A stretch of 8,445 bases of DNA, taken from the NCBI GenBank assembly GCA_937923225.1, contig CALAKR010000246.1, forward strand, positions 1 through 8,445, written 5' to 3'. Below the pieces are notes generated by a model. That model did not search any database, had not been told where the DNA came from, and saw only the letters and a list, made by a program, of their open reading frames with translations. The position numbers and the translations under genes are program-made. This stretch comes from an uncultured Aquabacterium sp. (GTDB taxonomy: Bacteria; Pseudomonadota; Gammaproteobacteria; Burkholderiales; Burkholderiaceae_C). Below are positions 1 to 5,916 of the stretch, piece after piece. Position 1 is the stretch's first letter, and each line of letters begins with the position of its first letter.

Positions 1-1
1 G

Positions 2-76
2 GGCCAGGGTATGGTGCCGGTGCATCGCCGCGCGGTGGCCAACGCCAAGAGACTGAGCCGTACGCGGCTGCGTTGA
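2..76 (+). CDS. possible C-terminal end of an unidentified protein (partial)
   Basis: One plus-strand frame is open from the window edge to a TGA at 74-76 and encodes 24 residues ending in a basic tail (RAVANAKRLSRTRLR). The basic, codon-like composition suggests the end of a gene that begins upstream, but a frame this short can be open by chance in GC-rich DNA and I do not recognise the family. The 79 bases between this stop and the next start show no convincing promoter or terminator. Confidence 0.3.
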   Translation, partial: GQGMVPVHRRAVANAKRLSRTRLR

Positions 77-155
77 CGTCTGCCGGAGCCCGCGCACCTC
101 TGCGTCTTCTGGCACGATGGGAGCCCCCTGACGCCAGACGATGCGAATGACCGCC

Positions 156-515
156 ATGACCGAGCCGCAGCCCCCCGACACCTCCCTGACGTGGGACGAC
201 TTCATGAAGGTGGAGCTGCGCGTGGGCCGGATCGTGAGCGCCGAGCCCTTCCCGAAGGCGCGCAAGCCCGCCTACATCCTGCAGGTGGATTTCGGCCCCG
301 AGCTCGGTGTGCGCAAATCCAGCGCGCAGATCACGGCGCTGTACACACCCGAGCAGTTGGCTGGGCGGCTGGTGATGGCGGTGGTGAACTTCCCGCCCAA
401 GCAGATCGGGCCGATCATGTCGGAGTGCCTGGTCACGGGCTTTCACAACGCGCAGGGCGAAGTGGCCCTGTGCGTGCCCGACCAGGATGTCCCCCTGGGC
501 ACCCGCCTGCTTTGA
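156..515 (+). CDS. csaA: CsaA-type tRNA-binding protein
   Basis: A small single-domain protein of 119 residues made of one tRNA-binding OB fold, the domain also found at the C-terminus of bacterial methionyl-tRNA synthetase. Family hallmarks are visible: KVELRVGRIVSAEPFP (residues 18-33), the VRKSSAQIT segment (52-60), the VVNFPPKQIGPIMSE loop (76-90) and a closing PDQDVPLGT. These align without gaps to Bacillus CsaA (about 110 aa) from memory. CsaA proteins bind tRNA as dimers, and a chaperone or export-related role was proposed in Bacillus; the role here is inferred from family only. Three in-frame ATGs (141, 147, 156) are possible and none has a good Shine-Dalgarno sequence; 156 gives the length closest to the family. 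The gene is followed after 64 bp by the small cysteine-rich gene on the same strand. Confidence 0.88.
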   Translation: MTEPQPPDTSLTWDDFMKVELRVGRIVSAEPFPKARKPAYILQVDFGPELGVRKSSAQITALYTPEQLAGRLVMAVVNFPPKQIGPIMSECLVTGFHNAQGEVALCVPDQDVPLGTRLL

Positions 516-579
516 GCGGCCAGAAGACGTTGCCCCGCACAGGCCTGGGCATCACAATGCCGGCAACAGCACCCACACG

Positions 580-840
580 ATGACCAGCCCCACGCCCCTG
601 CCGCATCACGCCTGCCCTTTGTGCGGCGGCCCCAACGCCTGCGCGCCCGCACGCAGCGGCAGTTTCGATACACCGTGCTGGTGCCGTGAGGTCAAGGTCT
701 CGCCACTGGCCCGGGCCCGCGTGGCCGGGCAGCAACCCATGGCCTGCTTGTGCCAGCGCTGCGCCGTGAACGGCGGGCCTGCGGCGCCCGACGCCACAGC
801 GCCCGCGTTGCCCGCATCGCCGGGCCAGTCATCAAGCTGA
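580..840 (+). CDS. cysteine-rich CWC family protein
   Basis: An 86-residue protein with eight cysteines in the first 61 residues: C12-x2-C15-x5-C21, then C33-W34-C35 (the CWC motif that names the family), then C56-x-C58-x2-C61. The opening CPLCGGPNAC and the ACLCQRC segment match the CWC family of small proteobacterial proteins. The pattern looks like a metal-binding, probably zinc, knuckle, but I know of no established function. The last 25 residues are a Pro/Ala/Ser tail that looks disordered. No strong ribosome binding site precedes the ATG at 580; an in-frame ATG at 487, inside the csaA gene, would add 31 residues that do not look like the family. The gene ends 6 bp before the convergent rlmD stop, so transcripts from the two sides probably overlap. 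Confidence 0.72.
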   Translation: MTSPTPLPHHACPLCGGPNACAPARSGSFDTPCWCREVKVSPLARARVAGQQPMACLCQRCAVNGGPAAPDATAPALPASPGQSSS

Positions 841-846
841 AACCGC

Positions 847-2307
847 TCAGAGCTTCTCGAACACCGCCATGCTCTCCACGTGGGCCGTGTGGGGGAACAT
901 GTTGACTGCCCCCGCCGACACGCAGCGGTAACCGCCCTGGTGCACCAGCAGGCCGGCATCGCGCGCCAGCGTGGCCGGGTTGCAGCTCACGTACACAATG
1001 CGCCGCGGCGGCACCCAGCCAGGCGCCAGGCTCGGATCCTGGTGCAGGTCGGCCACGGCCTTGGCCAGCGCGAAGGCACCTTCGCGCGGCGGATCCACCA
1101 GCCACTTGTCGGCATGGCCGTAGCTGGCCAGCTCCGCCGGCGTGATCTCGAACAGATTGCGCGCCACAAAGCTGGTCTTGGCATCGACGCCATTGGCCCG
1201 CGCGTTCTCGCGCGAACGGGCCACCAGTTGCTCGCTGCCTTCGATGCCCAGCACCTCGCGCGCCTGCGTGGCGAGCGGCAAGGTGAAGTTGCCCAGGCCG
1301 CAGAACCAGTCGATCACGCGTTCATCAGGCTTGACATCCAGCAGGCGCAGCGCGCGCCCCACCAGCACCTGGTTGATGTGGTGGTTGACCTGGGTGAAGT
1401 CAGTCGGCTTGAAGGGCATCGTGATGCCGAACTCGGGCAGGGTGTAGTCCAGCCCGGGCAGGGTTTCATCCAGCGGATGCACGGTGTCCGGCCCCTTGGG
1501 CTGCAGCCACCACGACAGGGTGTGGCGCCCGCCGTCCCAGGCGCTGTGCTCGGCCGCGAAATCGCGCAGGCGCTGCACGTCGGCCGGGGTGAGTGCCTCC
1601 AGGTGGCGCAGCACCAGCACCGTCACGCTTGTGCCCACGGCCACCTCGATCTGGGGCAGGCGGTCACGCTGGTCCATGGCAAAGACCAGTTCGCGCAAGG
1701 GCACCAGCAGGCGGCTGATGTGCGGCGGCAGGATCTCGCAGGTCTGCATGTCGGCCACGTAGCGCGACTTGCGCTCATGGAAACCCACCAGTACGGTACC
1801 CTTCTTGAGCACATGGCGCACCGACAGGCGCGCGCGGTAACGGTAGCCCCAGGTGGGCCCTTCGATCGGGCGCAGCAGCATCTCGGGCTTGACCTTGCCC
1901 AGGTGCCAGAGGTTGTCTTCCAGCACGCGCTGCTTGACGGCCACCTGCGCCGAAGGATGGAAGTGCTGCATCTTGCAGCCGCCGCACAGGCCGAAGTAGG
2001 TGCAGCGGGGGGTGACACGCTGCGAGCTCTCGCTGCGGCGCTCGGCCATCGTGGCCTGCTCCCAGTTGTTCTTGCGGCGGGTGACGCTCACGCGCACCTC
2101 TTCGCCAGGCAGCGCATCTTCGATGAAGACGACCTTGCCATCCGGGCGGTGGGCCACGCCCTGCGCTTCGAGGTCGAGCGATTCGACCTTCAGCCATTGC
2201 AGGTGGGGCGGCACAGCGGCGGCGGCCTCATCGATGGGCGACTTGGCGGCGGGGGGGAGCGCCTGGGGGGACGTGGCGGGGGAAGTGGAAAGAATCTCGT
2301 CGGTCAT
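847..2307 (-). CDS. rlmD: 23S rRNA (uracil(1939)-C5)-methyltransferase RlmD
   Basis: RlmD (RumA) uses S-adenosylmethionine to make 5-methyluridine at U1939 of 23S rRNA and carries a 4Fe-4S cluster. All key parts of the 486-residue protein are visible. A TRAM RNA-binding domain covers about 40-90. Cluster ligands are C102-x5-C108-x2-C111 plus C190. A TQVN motif lies at 305-308 and the SAM-binding loop [11 protein letters not shown] at 331-341. VDPPREG at 404-410 and the catalytic cysteine in [12 protein letters not shown] (C442) follow, with the general base in HVESM (E478) near the end. The E. coli enzyme has about 433 residues; the excess is mostly an Ala/Pro/Ser-rich N-terminal extension of about 35 residues. 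A GTG at codon 32 could be an alternative start. The gene is the last of the minus-strand cluster, 71 bp after nlpD, where rpoS is often found. Confidence 0.96.
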   Translation of the reverse strand: MTDEILSTSPATSPQALPPAAKSPIDEAAAAVPPHLQWLKVESLDLEAQGVAHRPDGKVVFIEDALPGEEVRVSVTRRKNNWEQATMAERRSESSQRVTPRCTYFGLCGGCKMQHFHPSAQVAVKQRVLEDNLWHLGKVKPEMLLRPIEGPTWGYRYRARLSVRHVLKKGTVLVGFHERKSRYVADMQTCEILPPHISRLLVPLRELVFAMDQRDRLPQIEVAVGTSVTVLVLRHLEALTPADVQRLRDFAAEHSAWDGGRHTLSWWLQPKGPDTVHPLDETLPGLDYTLPEFGITMPFKPTDFTQVNHHINQVLVGRALRLLDVKPDERVIDWFCGLGNFTLPLATQAREVLGIEGSEQLVARSRENARANGVDAKTSFVARNLFEITPAELASYGHADKWLVDPPREGAFALAKAVADLHQDPSLAPGWVPPRRIVYVSCNPATLARDAGLLVHQGGYRCVSAGAVNMFPHTAHVESMAVFEKL

Positions 2308-2331
2308 CCCCCGATTGTCTCAGGGGATGAC
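2303..2331 (-). promoter_or_regulatory. perfect 9-bp hairpin enclosing the rlmD start codon
   Basis: In the rlmD mRNA, GUCAUCCCC (from 2331-2323) is perfectly complementary to GGGGAUGAC (2311-2303), with an 11-nt loop. The second arm contains the AUG start (2307-2305) and the only G-rich stretch just before it, so the fold would hide the initiation site. This is seen directly; a role in translational control is inferred. If translation really begins at the in-frame GTG at codon 32, the hairpin would lie in the leader instead. Confidence 0.4.
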
Positions 2332-2378
2332 GGCTCTTTCCCGGCCAGGCCCGGGGCGGGCCGTGGCGCTGTGCAGGA

Positions 2379-3341
2379 TCAGCGTGCGGGCAGCGACTTG
2401 GCGGGGTCGATCGGCTTGCCCTGCTTGCGCACTTCGAAATGCAGTTGCACGCGATCGGCATCGGTGCTGCCCATTTCGGCGATCTTCTGGCCCTTGCGCA
2501 CGGCCTGGTCTTCCTTGACCAGCAGCGTCTGGTTGTGGGCGTAGGCCGTGAGGTACTGCGCGTTGTGCTTGACGATGATCAGGTTGCCGTAACCACGCAG
2601 GCCGGAGCCGGCATAGACCACGCGGCCATCGGCAGCAGCGAATACCGGATCACCCGCCTTGCCGCCGAGCACCAGGCCCTTGCGCTTGCCATCTTCGAAG
2701 CTGCCCAGCACAGGGCCCGTGGCGGGCCATTGCCAGGCGGGCTCGTCCGCATCACGATCTGCAGCGGCCACGGGGGCGGCTGCCGGCGCGGGCGCCGTCG
2801 TGGCCTCCCCCGTGCCCGAGGCCGGCTTGGCGGCGCTGCTGGCGGCCGAGGCGGTGCTGCTGCCTGCGGCGGCAGGCAGCGGCTTGGCATCGAGGCTGCG
2901 AGCCTCCACCTTCGAGCTGGTGACCGGTTTGGCCGCCGGCAAGGCATTGCCATTGGTGGCAGCGGCTGCGGGCGCGGCAGCCACGGCGGCGGCATCGACC
3001 GAAGGCGAGACCACGCGCAGCACCTGTCCCACCTCAATCAGGTTGGGGTTGTCCAGGTGGTTCCAGGCCGCCAGATCGCGCCAGTTCTGCCCGGTATCGA
3101 GCGCCACGCGGATCAGCGTGTCGCCAGGCTTGACGGTGTAGTAGCCCGGTTTGCCGGCGTTCTCCGCGCCCGGGGGCAGGCGGTTGGGGCTCAGGCCCGT
3201 GCCGACGCGGCCACGGTCTTCGACCGGCGCCTTGTTGATCGGGGTGGAACAGCCAGCGAAAGTGAGTGCTGCCGCCATGGCGGCGAGCAGCTTGTAGATG
3301 TTTTGCGTGTGGTGCATGTTGAAGCGAACAAGCCGAGACAT
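2379..3341 (-). CDS. nlpD: NlpD-like lipoprotein with LysM and degenerate LytM (M23) domains
   Basis: A 320-residue outer-membrane lipoprotein. The signal peptide ends in a lipobox-like LTFAGC with the lipidated cysteine at 31 (Phe at -3 is unusual but tolerated). A LysM peptidoglycan-binding domain follows (YYTVKPGDTLIRVA, 67-111), then a long Ala/Pro/Ser linker (112-200) and a LytM domain (203-318; ADGRVVYAGSGLRGYGNL). As in E. coli NlpD, the metalloprotease site is degraded: the H-x3-D motif is absent near 221-226 and the HxH motif is reduced to QLH (H301). Such LytM factors activate the cell-separation amidase AmiC rather than cut peptidoglycan themselves; that role is inferred from family. 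The start shares its A with the pcm stop (TGATG), favouring coupled translation; a Met nine codons in could also start a functional signal peptide. E. coli NlpD is about 379 aa. Confidence 0.93.
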   Translation of the reverse strand: MSRLVRFNMHHTQNIYKLLAAMAAALTFAGCSTPINKAPVEDRGRVGTGLSPNRLPPGAENAGKPGYYTVKPGDTLIRVALDTGQNWRDLAAWNHLDNPNLIEVGQVLRVVSPSVDAAAVAAAPAAAATNGNALPAAKPVTSSKVEARSLDAKPLPAAAGSSTASAASSAAKPASGTGEATTAPAPAAAPVAAADRDADEPAWQWPATGPVLGSFEDGKRKGLVLGGKAGDPVFAAADGRVVYAGSGLRGYGNLIIVKHNAQYLTAYAHNQTLLVKEDQAVRKGQKIAEMGSTDADRVQLHFEVRKQGKPIDPAKSLPAR

Positions 3342-4189
3342 CACGTCGTGCCTGATTTTAGGGGCACGAAGAGCACCTGCCCCGCCGTGGCCTGCTGCAG
3401 CTGCCCATTGGGCAGGCGGTCCACGATGGTCAGGATCTGGGTGCCGGTTCTGGGGTCTTCCATGGGCGCGACCAGGCGCCCGCCAGGGGCCAGTTGGTCC
3501 AGCCATGCCGGAGGCACGGCGGCACCACCCGCGGCAGCGATGATGGTGTCGTAAGGCGCGTTGGGCGCGTGGCCGAGCATGCCGTCACCATACACCAGCC
3601 GCACGTCCTGCCAGCCAGGCAGGCCAGCACGGAGCCGGTCAAGGTTGGTGCGGGCCTTCAGGTGCAGATCACGCAGGCGTTCGATGGACACGACGCGCCG
3701 CGACAGGCAGGACAGCAGCGCTGCCTGGTAGCCGCAGCCCGTGCCGATGTCCAGGCACTGGCCCAGTGGGAAGGCCGCATCCGGCGCCACGCCCGGGCGG
3801 GTGCACAGCAGCTCGATCATCGAGCCGATCACCGAGGGCTTGGAGATGGTCTGACCCAGGCCGATGGGCAGGCTGGTGTCTTCGTAGGCCTGATTGACCA
3901 GGGCCGAATCCACGAACCAGTGCCGGGGAATGGTGCCGAAAGCCTGCAGCAGGCGCGGATTGCGGATGCCGTCGGCCTGCAGTCGCTCGACCATGCGGCG
4001 CTGCACCGCGCGGGAGTCCATGCCCAGGCCTTGCGGCGTGCTCAGGCGCTGGCGGTCACGGGCGGCCTGCTCCAGCGGCGCCTGCGGGCGCAACAATTCA
4101 CGCGCGGGTGCGGGCTTGGCGGGGGCGGCCACGCGGTCCAGGCTCAGCGGAAAACGCCGGGTGCGCTGACCGCCGGGCGGCGTGCTCAT
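3341..4189 (-). CDS. pcm: protein-L-isoaspartate O-methyltransferase
   Basis: This enzyme uses SAM to methylate L-isoaspartyl residues formed in ageing proteins, starting their repair in the cytoplasm. Family signatures in the 282 residues are PRHWFVD (89-94), the signature [18 protein letters not shown] (107-124), SAM motif [13 protein letters not shown] (146-157), the acidic end of strand 2 in VVSIER (167-171), and GDGMLG with YDTIIAAAG (201-221). The IIAAAGG segment departs from the usual ITAAAP. The E. coli protein has about 208 residues. The surplus is an N-terminal extension of about 57 residues rich in Pro, Ala and Arg with no recognised domain. M57 ([15 protein letters not shown]) would give a family-length protein, but the upstream ATG overlaps the surE stop as ATGA with a GAAGG nine bases before it, so I prefer the longer form. 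Confidence 0.94.
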   Translation of the reverse strand: MSTPPGGQRTRRFPLSLDRVAAPAKPAPARELLRPQAPLEQAARDRQRLSTPQGLGMDSRAVQRRMVERLQADGIRNPRLLQAFGTIPRHWFVDSALVNQAYEDTSLPIGLGQTISKPSVIGSMIELLCTRPGVAPDAAFPLGQCLDIGTGCGYQAALLSCLSRRVVSIERLRDLHLKARTNLDRLRAGLPGWQDVRLVYGDGMLGHAPNAPYDTIIAAAGGAAVPPAWLDQLAPGGRLVAPMEDPRTGTQILTIVDRLPNGQLQQATAGQVLFVPLKSGTT

Positions 4190-4959
4190 GCGGCAGAGCC
4201 TTCGTTGCCGGGCGGCTTGCCCACCCAGTCACGCCAACGCGGCAGGCCGGCGTGATCGGTCATGTCCACCTGCAGCGGGGTGATGGACACCCCACCCGCA
4301 CGGGTGACCTGGAAATCGGTGCCATCGCCTTCATCACGGGCCTCACCGGCCGGGCCGATCCAGTAAATGGGCTCGCCGCGGGGATTGGCGGTGACGATGG
4401 CCGGGCGACTGGCGTGGCGGCGCCCCAGACGTGTGATCTGCCAGGGCGCCTGATCGCAATCAGGGATGGCCGGGATGTTCACATTGAGCAGCCAGGCGCC
4501 GGCGCCCGGAGGGCGTGCCAGCACATGCTCGACCACCTTGCGGGCCACCCGAGCGGCGGCATCGAGGTGGGTCCAGCCCTTGTCGGTGAGCGAGAAGGCA
4601 ATGGCCGGAATGCCGAAGAGAAAACCCTCGGTGGCGGCGGCCACGGTACCGGAATAGAGCGTGTCATCGCCCATGTTGGCGCCGTTGTTGATTCCGGACA
4701 ACACCAGATCAGGGGTCTCGATCAACCCTGAAGTGAGGGCCAGATGGACGGAATCGGAGGGCGTTCCTGTAACAAAACGAAAACCATTGCGGGCCGTGTG
4801 AACCGTGAGCGGCTGGTGCAAGGTCAGGGAATTGGAGGTCCCGCTGGCGTTGCGCTCTGGGGCGAAAACGTCGATATGGCCCAGCCCTTCGCAGGCCTGC
4901 ACGAGGGCTTCGAGACCTGGGGCCAGGTAACCATCGTCATTGGCGATCAAGATACGCAT
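4186..4959 (-). CDS. surE: 5'/3'-nucleotidase SurE
   Basis: SurE is a divalent-metal-dependent phosphatase that removes phosphate from nucleoside 5'- and 3'-monophosphates and supports stationary-phase survival. The 257-residue length matches the family (E. coli 253). The N-terminus [15 protein letters not shown] carries the metal-binding pair D8-D9. [13 protein letters not shown] (35-47) supplies S39, and [19 protein letters not shown] (87-105) supplies the metal-binding Asn. TGTPSDSV (64-71) is also typical. In the second of these the usual Arg is Ala. The frame stays open far upstream across the divergent regulator gene, but SurE proteins begin exactly at MRILI, so the start is 4959. No Shine-Dalgarno sequence is visible there. 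It is the first gene of the minus-strand cluster and overlaps pcm by four bases. Confidence 0.95.
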   Translation of the reverse strand: MRILIANDDGYLAPGLEALVQACEGLGHIDVFAPERNASGTSNSLTLHQPLTVHTARNGFRFVTGTPSDSVHLALTSGLIETPDLVLSGINNGANMGDDTLYSGTVAAATEGFLFGIPAIAFSLTDKGWTHLDAAARVARKVVEHVLARPPGAGAWLLNVNIPAIPDCDQAPWQITRLGRRHASRPAIVTANPRGEPIYWIGPAGEARDEGDGTDFQVTRAGGVSITPLQVDMTDHAGLPRWRDWVGKPPGNEGSAA

Positions 4960-4965
4960 GCTGAC

Positions 4966-4971
4966 ATTGTA
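4966..4971 (-). promoter_or_regulatory. possible -10 box for leaderless surE mRNA
   Basis: On the minus strand 4971-4966 reads TACAAT, five of six matches to the sigma-70 -10 consensus. Its last base is seven positions before the A of the surE ATG, which would put +1 on the start codon itself. The surE start has no Shine-Dalgarno sequence, which fits a leaderless message. The -35 region is poor (three of six matches with a 16-bp spacer), so this is tentative. Confidence 0.35.
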
Positions 4972-4993
4972 GGCGGGCAGACACGGTCTTCGA

Positions 4994-5019
4994 CGACGAC
5001 CCCTTCTGGGGGTCTGTCG
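4994..5019. repeat. inverted repeat (hairpin) upstream of surE
   Basis: GACCCC (4998-5003) pairs with GGGGTC (5009-5014) around a TTCTG loop. The stem extends with CGAC (4994-4997) against GTCG (5016-5019), leaving one bulged T at 5015. No T-tract follows on either strand, so it does not look like an intrinsic terminator. It lies just upstream of the proposed surE promoter and may be an operator or an incidental fold. Confidence 0.35.
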
Positions 5020-5027
5020 CATCGGCG

Positions 5028-5050
5028 CGAGCCCGACGATAATGGGCTCG
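5028..5050 (+). promoter_or_regulatory. palindrome around a -10-like GATAAT, possible operator/promoter of the two-component genes
   Basis: CGAGCCC (5028-5034) and GGGCTCG (5044-5050) form a perfect 7-bp inverted repeat with a 9-bp spacer. The spacer contains GATAAT (5037-5042), five of six matches to a sigma-70 -10 box, pointing towards the response-regulator gene. No good -35 hexamer is seen at the right distance. A repressor or activator bound here would cover the core promoter. Alternatively, the T-rich run after the palindrome gives it a weak terminator-like look. Confidence 0.33.
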
Positions 5051-5060
5051 GTTTGGTTTA

Positions 5061-5129
5061 GGTTGGAAACAGGGGGCCTCCCCCGGCAAGATGCGGCATC
5101 AGCATCGTTCGGGCGCAGCGTTTTCAACC
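5061..5129 (+). promoter_or_regulatory. potential branched RNA structure in the response-regulator leader
   Basis: GGTTGGAAAC (5061-5070) can pair along all ten positions (one G-U) with GTTTTCAACC (5120-5129). Two smaller stems fit inside: GGGGG (5072-5076) with CCCCC (5080-5084) around CCT, and GATGC (5090-5094) with GCATC (5102-5106). The result is a closed three-stem shape ending 40 nt before the start codon. I match it to no known riboswitch class; whether it forms in the cell is inference. Confidence 0.3.
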
Positions 5130-5139
5130 CAGGGGGCCT
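5070..5139 (+). repeat. 10-bp direct repeat CAGGGGGCCT, two copies 60 bp apart
   Basis: CAGGGGGCCT occurs at 5070-5079 and 5130-5139. A related TGGGGGTCTG lies at 5007-5016, so three similar G5-(C/T)-CT boxes lie in the 210-bp divergent region at intervals of 64 and 60 bp. Each of the two exact copies sits next to one arm of the 5061/5120 inverted repeat. They could be binding sites for the adjacent regulator, but G-runs are common in DNA of this composition. Confidence 0.4.
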
Positions 5140-5157
5140 GTTCAGTTGGCGCCTCCT

Positions 5158-5163
5158 CGGGAG
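5158..5163 (+). promoter_or_regulatory. ribosome binding site fixing the regulator start at 5170
   Basis: CGGGAG lies six bases before the ATG at 5170. This favours that start over the in-frame TTG at 5146, which would add eight residues ahead of the conserved receiver strand VKVLILEDN. Confidence 0.6.
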
Positions 5164-5169
5164 CAAGTC

Positions 5170-5916
5170 ATGGCGGTCAAAGTACTGATTCTTGAGGACA
5201 ACCCCGTTGCGCGGGGTTTCTTGTGTCGCGTGGTTCGCGAGAGCTTCAGCGACGTGAGCAGCATCACCGAAGCCGGTGATCTGGAGGCTGTGCGGCGCCT
5301 GCTCGGGCATGCTGCAGGCCAGCGCGCGGCTGCCTCGGCCGATCCCTACCAGCTTATCCTGGTGGATCTGGAACTGCCCGACGGCAGTGGGCTGGAGCTG
5401 CTGTCGGAGCTGGCCAACTACCCGGCCACCCGCATCGTCACCACGCTCTACTCGGACGACGAGCACCTCTTCCCGGCCCTGCAATGCGGCGCCGACGGCT
5501 ACCTGCTCAAGGAGGACCGCTTCGAGGTGCTGGTCGAAGAGCTGCAGAAGATCGTGCGGGGCCAGCCGCCGCTGTCGCCGGCCATTGCGCGGCGCTTGCT
5601 GACGCACTTCCGCACCGGCGAAGGTTTCCCTGCGCCCTCCTCCAGCGCCCTGCACACCGGCAGCGGCGTGGCGAGTGCGGCCATCGCAGCTGCGCCAGCC
5701 GCCCCTGCGGCACCGCTGGACCACGAACGGCTCACCCCCCGCGAGAGCGAAGTGCTGACCTACCTCAGCAAGGGCTTCACGATCAAGGAAATCGCCAACC
5801 TGATGGGCATCAAGTGGTTCACCGTGAACGACCACATCAAGTCCATCTACAAGAAGCTCAACGTCTCCAGCCGCGCTGAAGCGGCCGTGCTCGCCAGCAA
5901 GCAGGGCCTGGTGTGA
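5170..5916 (+). CDS. NarL/LuxR-family two-component response regulator
   Basis: A cytoplasmic DNA-binding regulator of 248 residues. The receiver domain (1-125) has the acidic pair E9-D10, phospho-acceptor D66 in [12 protein letters not shown], the switch threonine at 91-92 in [10 protein letters not shown] and the conserved K114 in YLLKED. A long Pro/Ala/Ser linker (about 150-183) leads to a LuxR-type helix-turn-helix (about 187-248): [21 protein letters not shown], then [17 protein letters not shown] as the recognition region. The receiver has an insertion of Ala/Gly-rich residues around 46-58 between the second helix and the D66 strand. It overlaps the kinase gene by four bases, so the kinase is its probable partner. 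The target genes are unknown; the repeats just upstream suggest it may control its own transcription or that of surE, which is inference. Confidence 0.94.
   Translation: MAVKVLILEDNPVARGFLCRVVRESFSDVSSITEAGDLEAVRRLLGHAAGQRAAASADPYQLILVDLELPDGSGLELLSELANYPATRIVTTLYSDDEHLFPALQCGADGYLLKEDRFEVLVEELQKIVRGQPPLSPAIARRLLTHFRTGEGFPAPSSSALHTGSGVASAAIAAAPAAPAAPLDHERLTPRESEVLTYLSKGFTIKEIANLMGIKWFTVNDHIKSIYKKLNVSSRAEAAVLASKQGLV

Noticed and set aside
73..78. TTGACG as a -35 box for csaA
   Set aside because: No -10-like hexamer lies 16-18 bp downstream, and the match overlaps the stop codon of the upstream frame.
2342..2363. GC-rich hairpin between nlpD and rlmD as a terminator
   Set aside because: CGGCC/GGCCG or GGCCC/GGGCC stems can form, but no U-run follows on the minus strand, so read-through into rlmD seems more likely.
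880..2544. A 554-codon plus-strand open frame opposite rlmD and the end of nlpD
   Set aside because: It lies antisense to a gene with complete RlmD motifs. Its translation is rich in His, Gln, Arg and Gly, typical of a shadow frame in GC-rich DNA, and shows no domain.
3342..3506. Upstream extension of the nlpD frame into pcm
   Set aside because: The extra 55 residues overlap the coding end of pcm in another frame. The ATG at 3341 gives a proper lipoprotein signal peptide and a TGATG coupling with the pcm stop.
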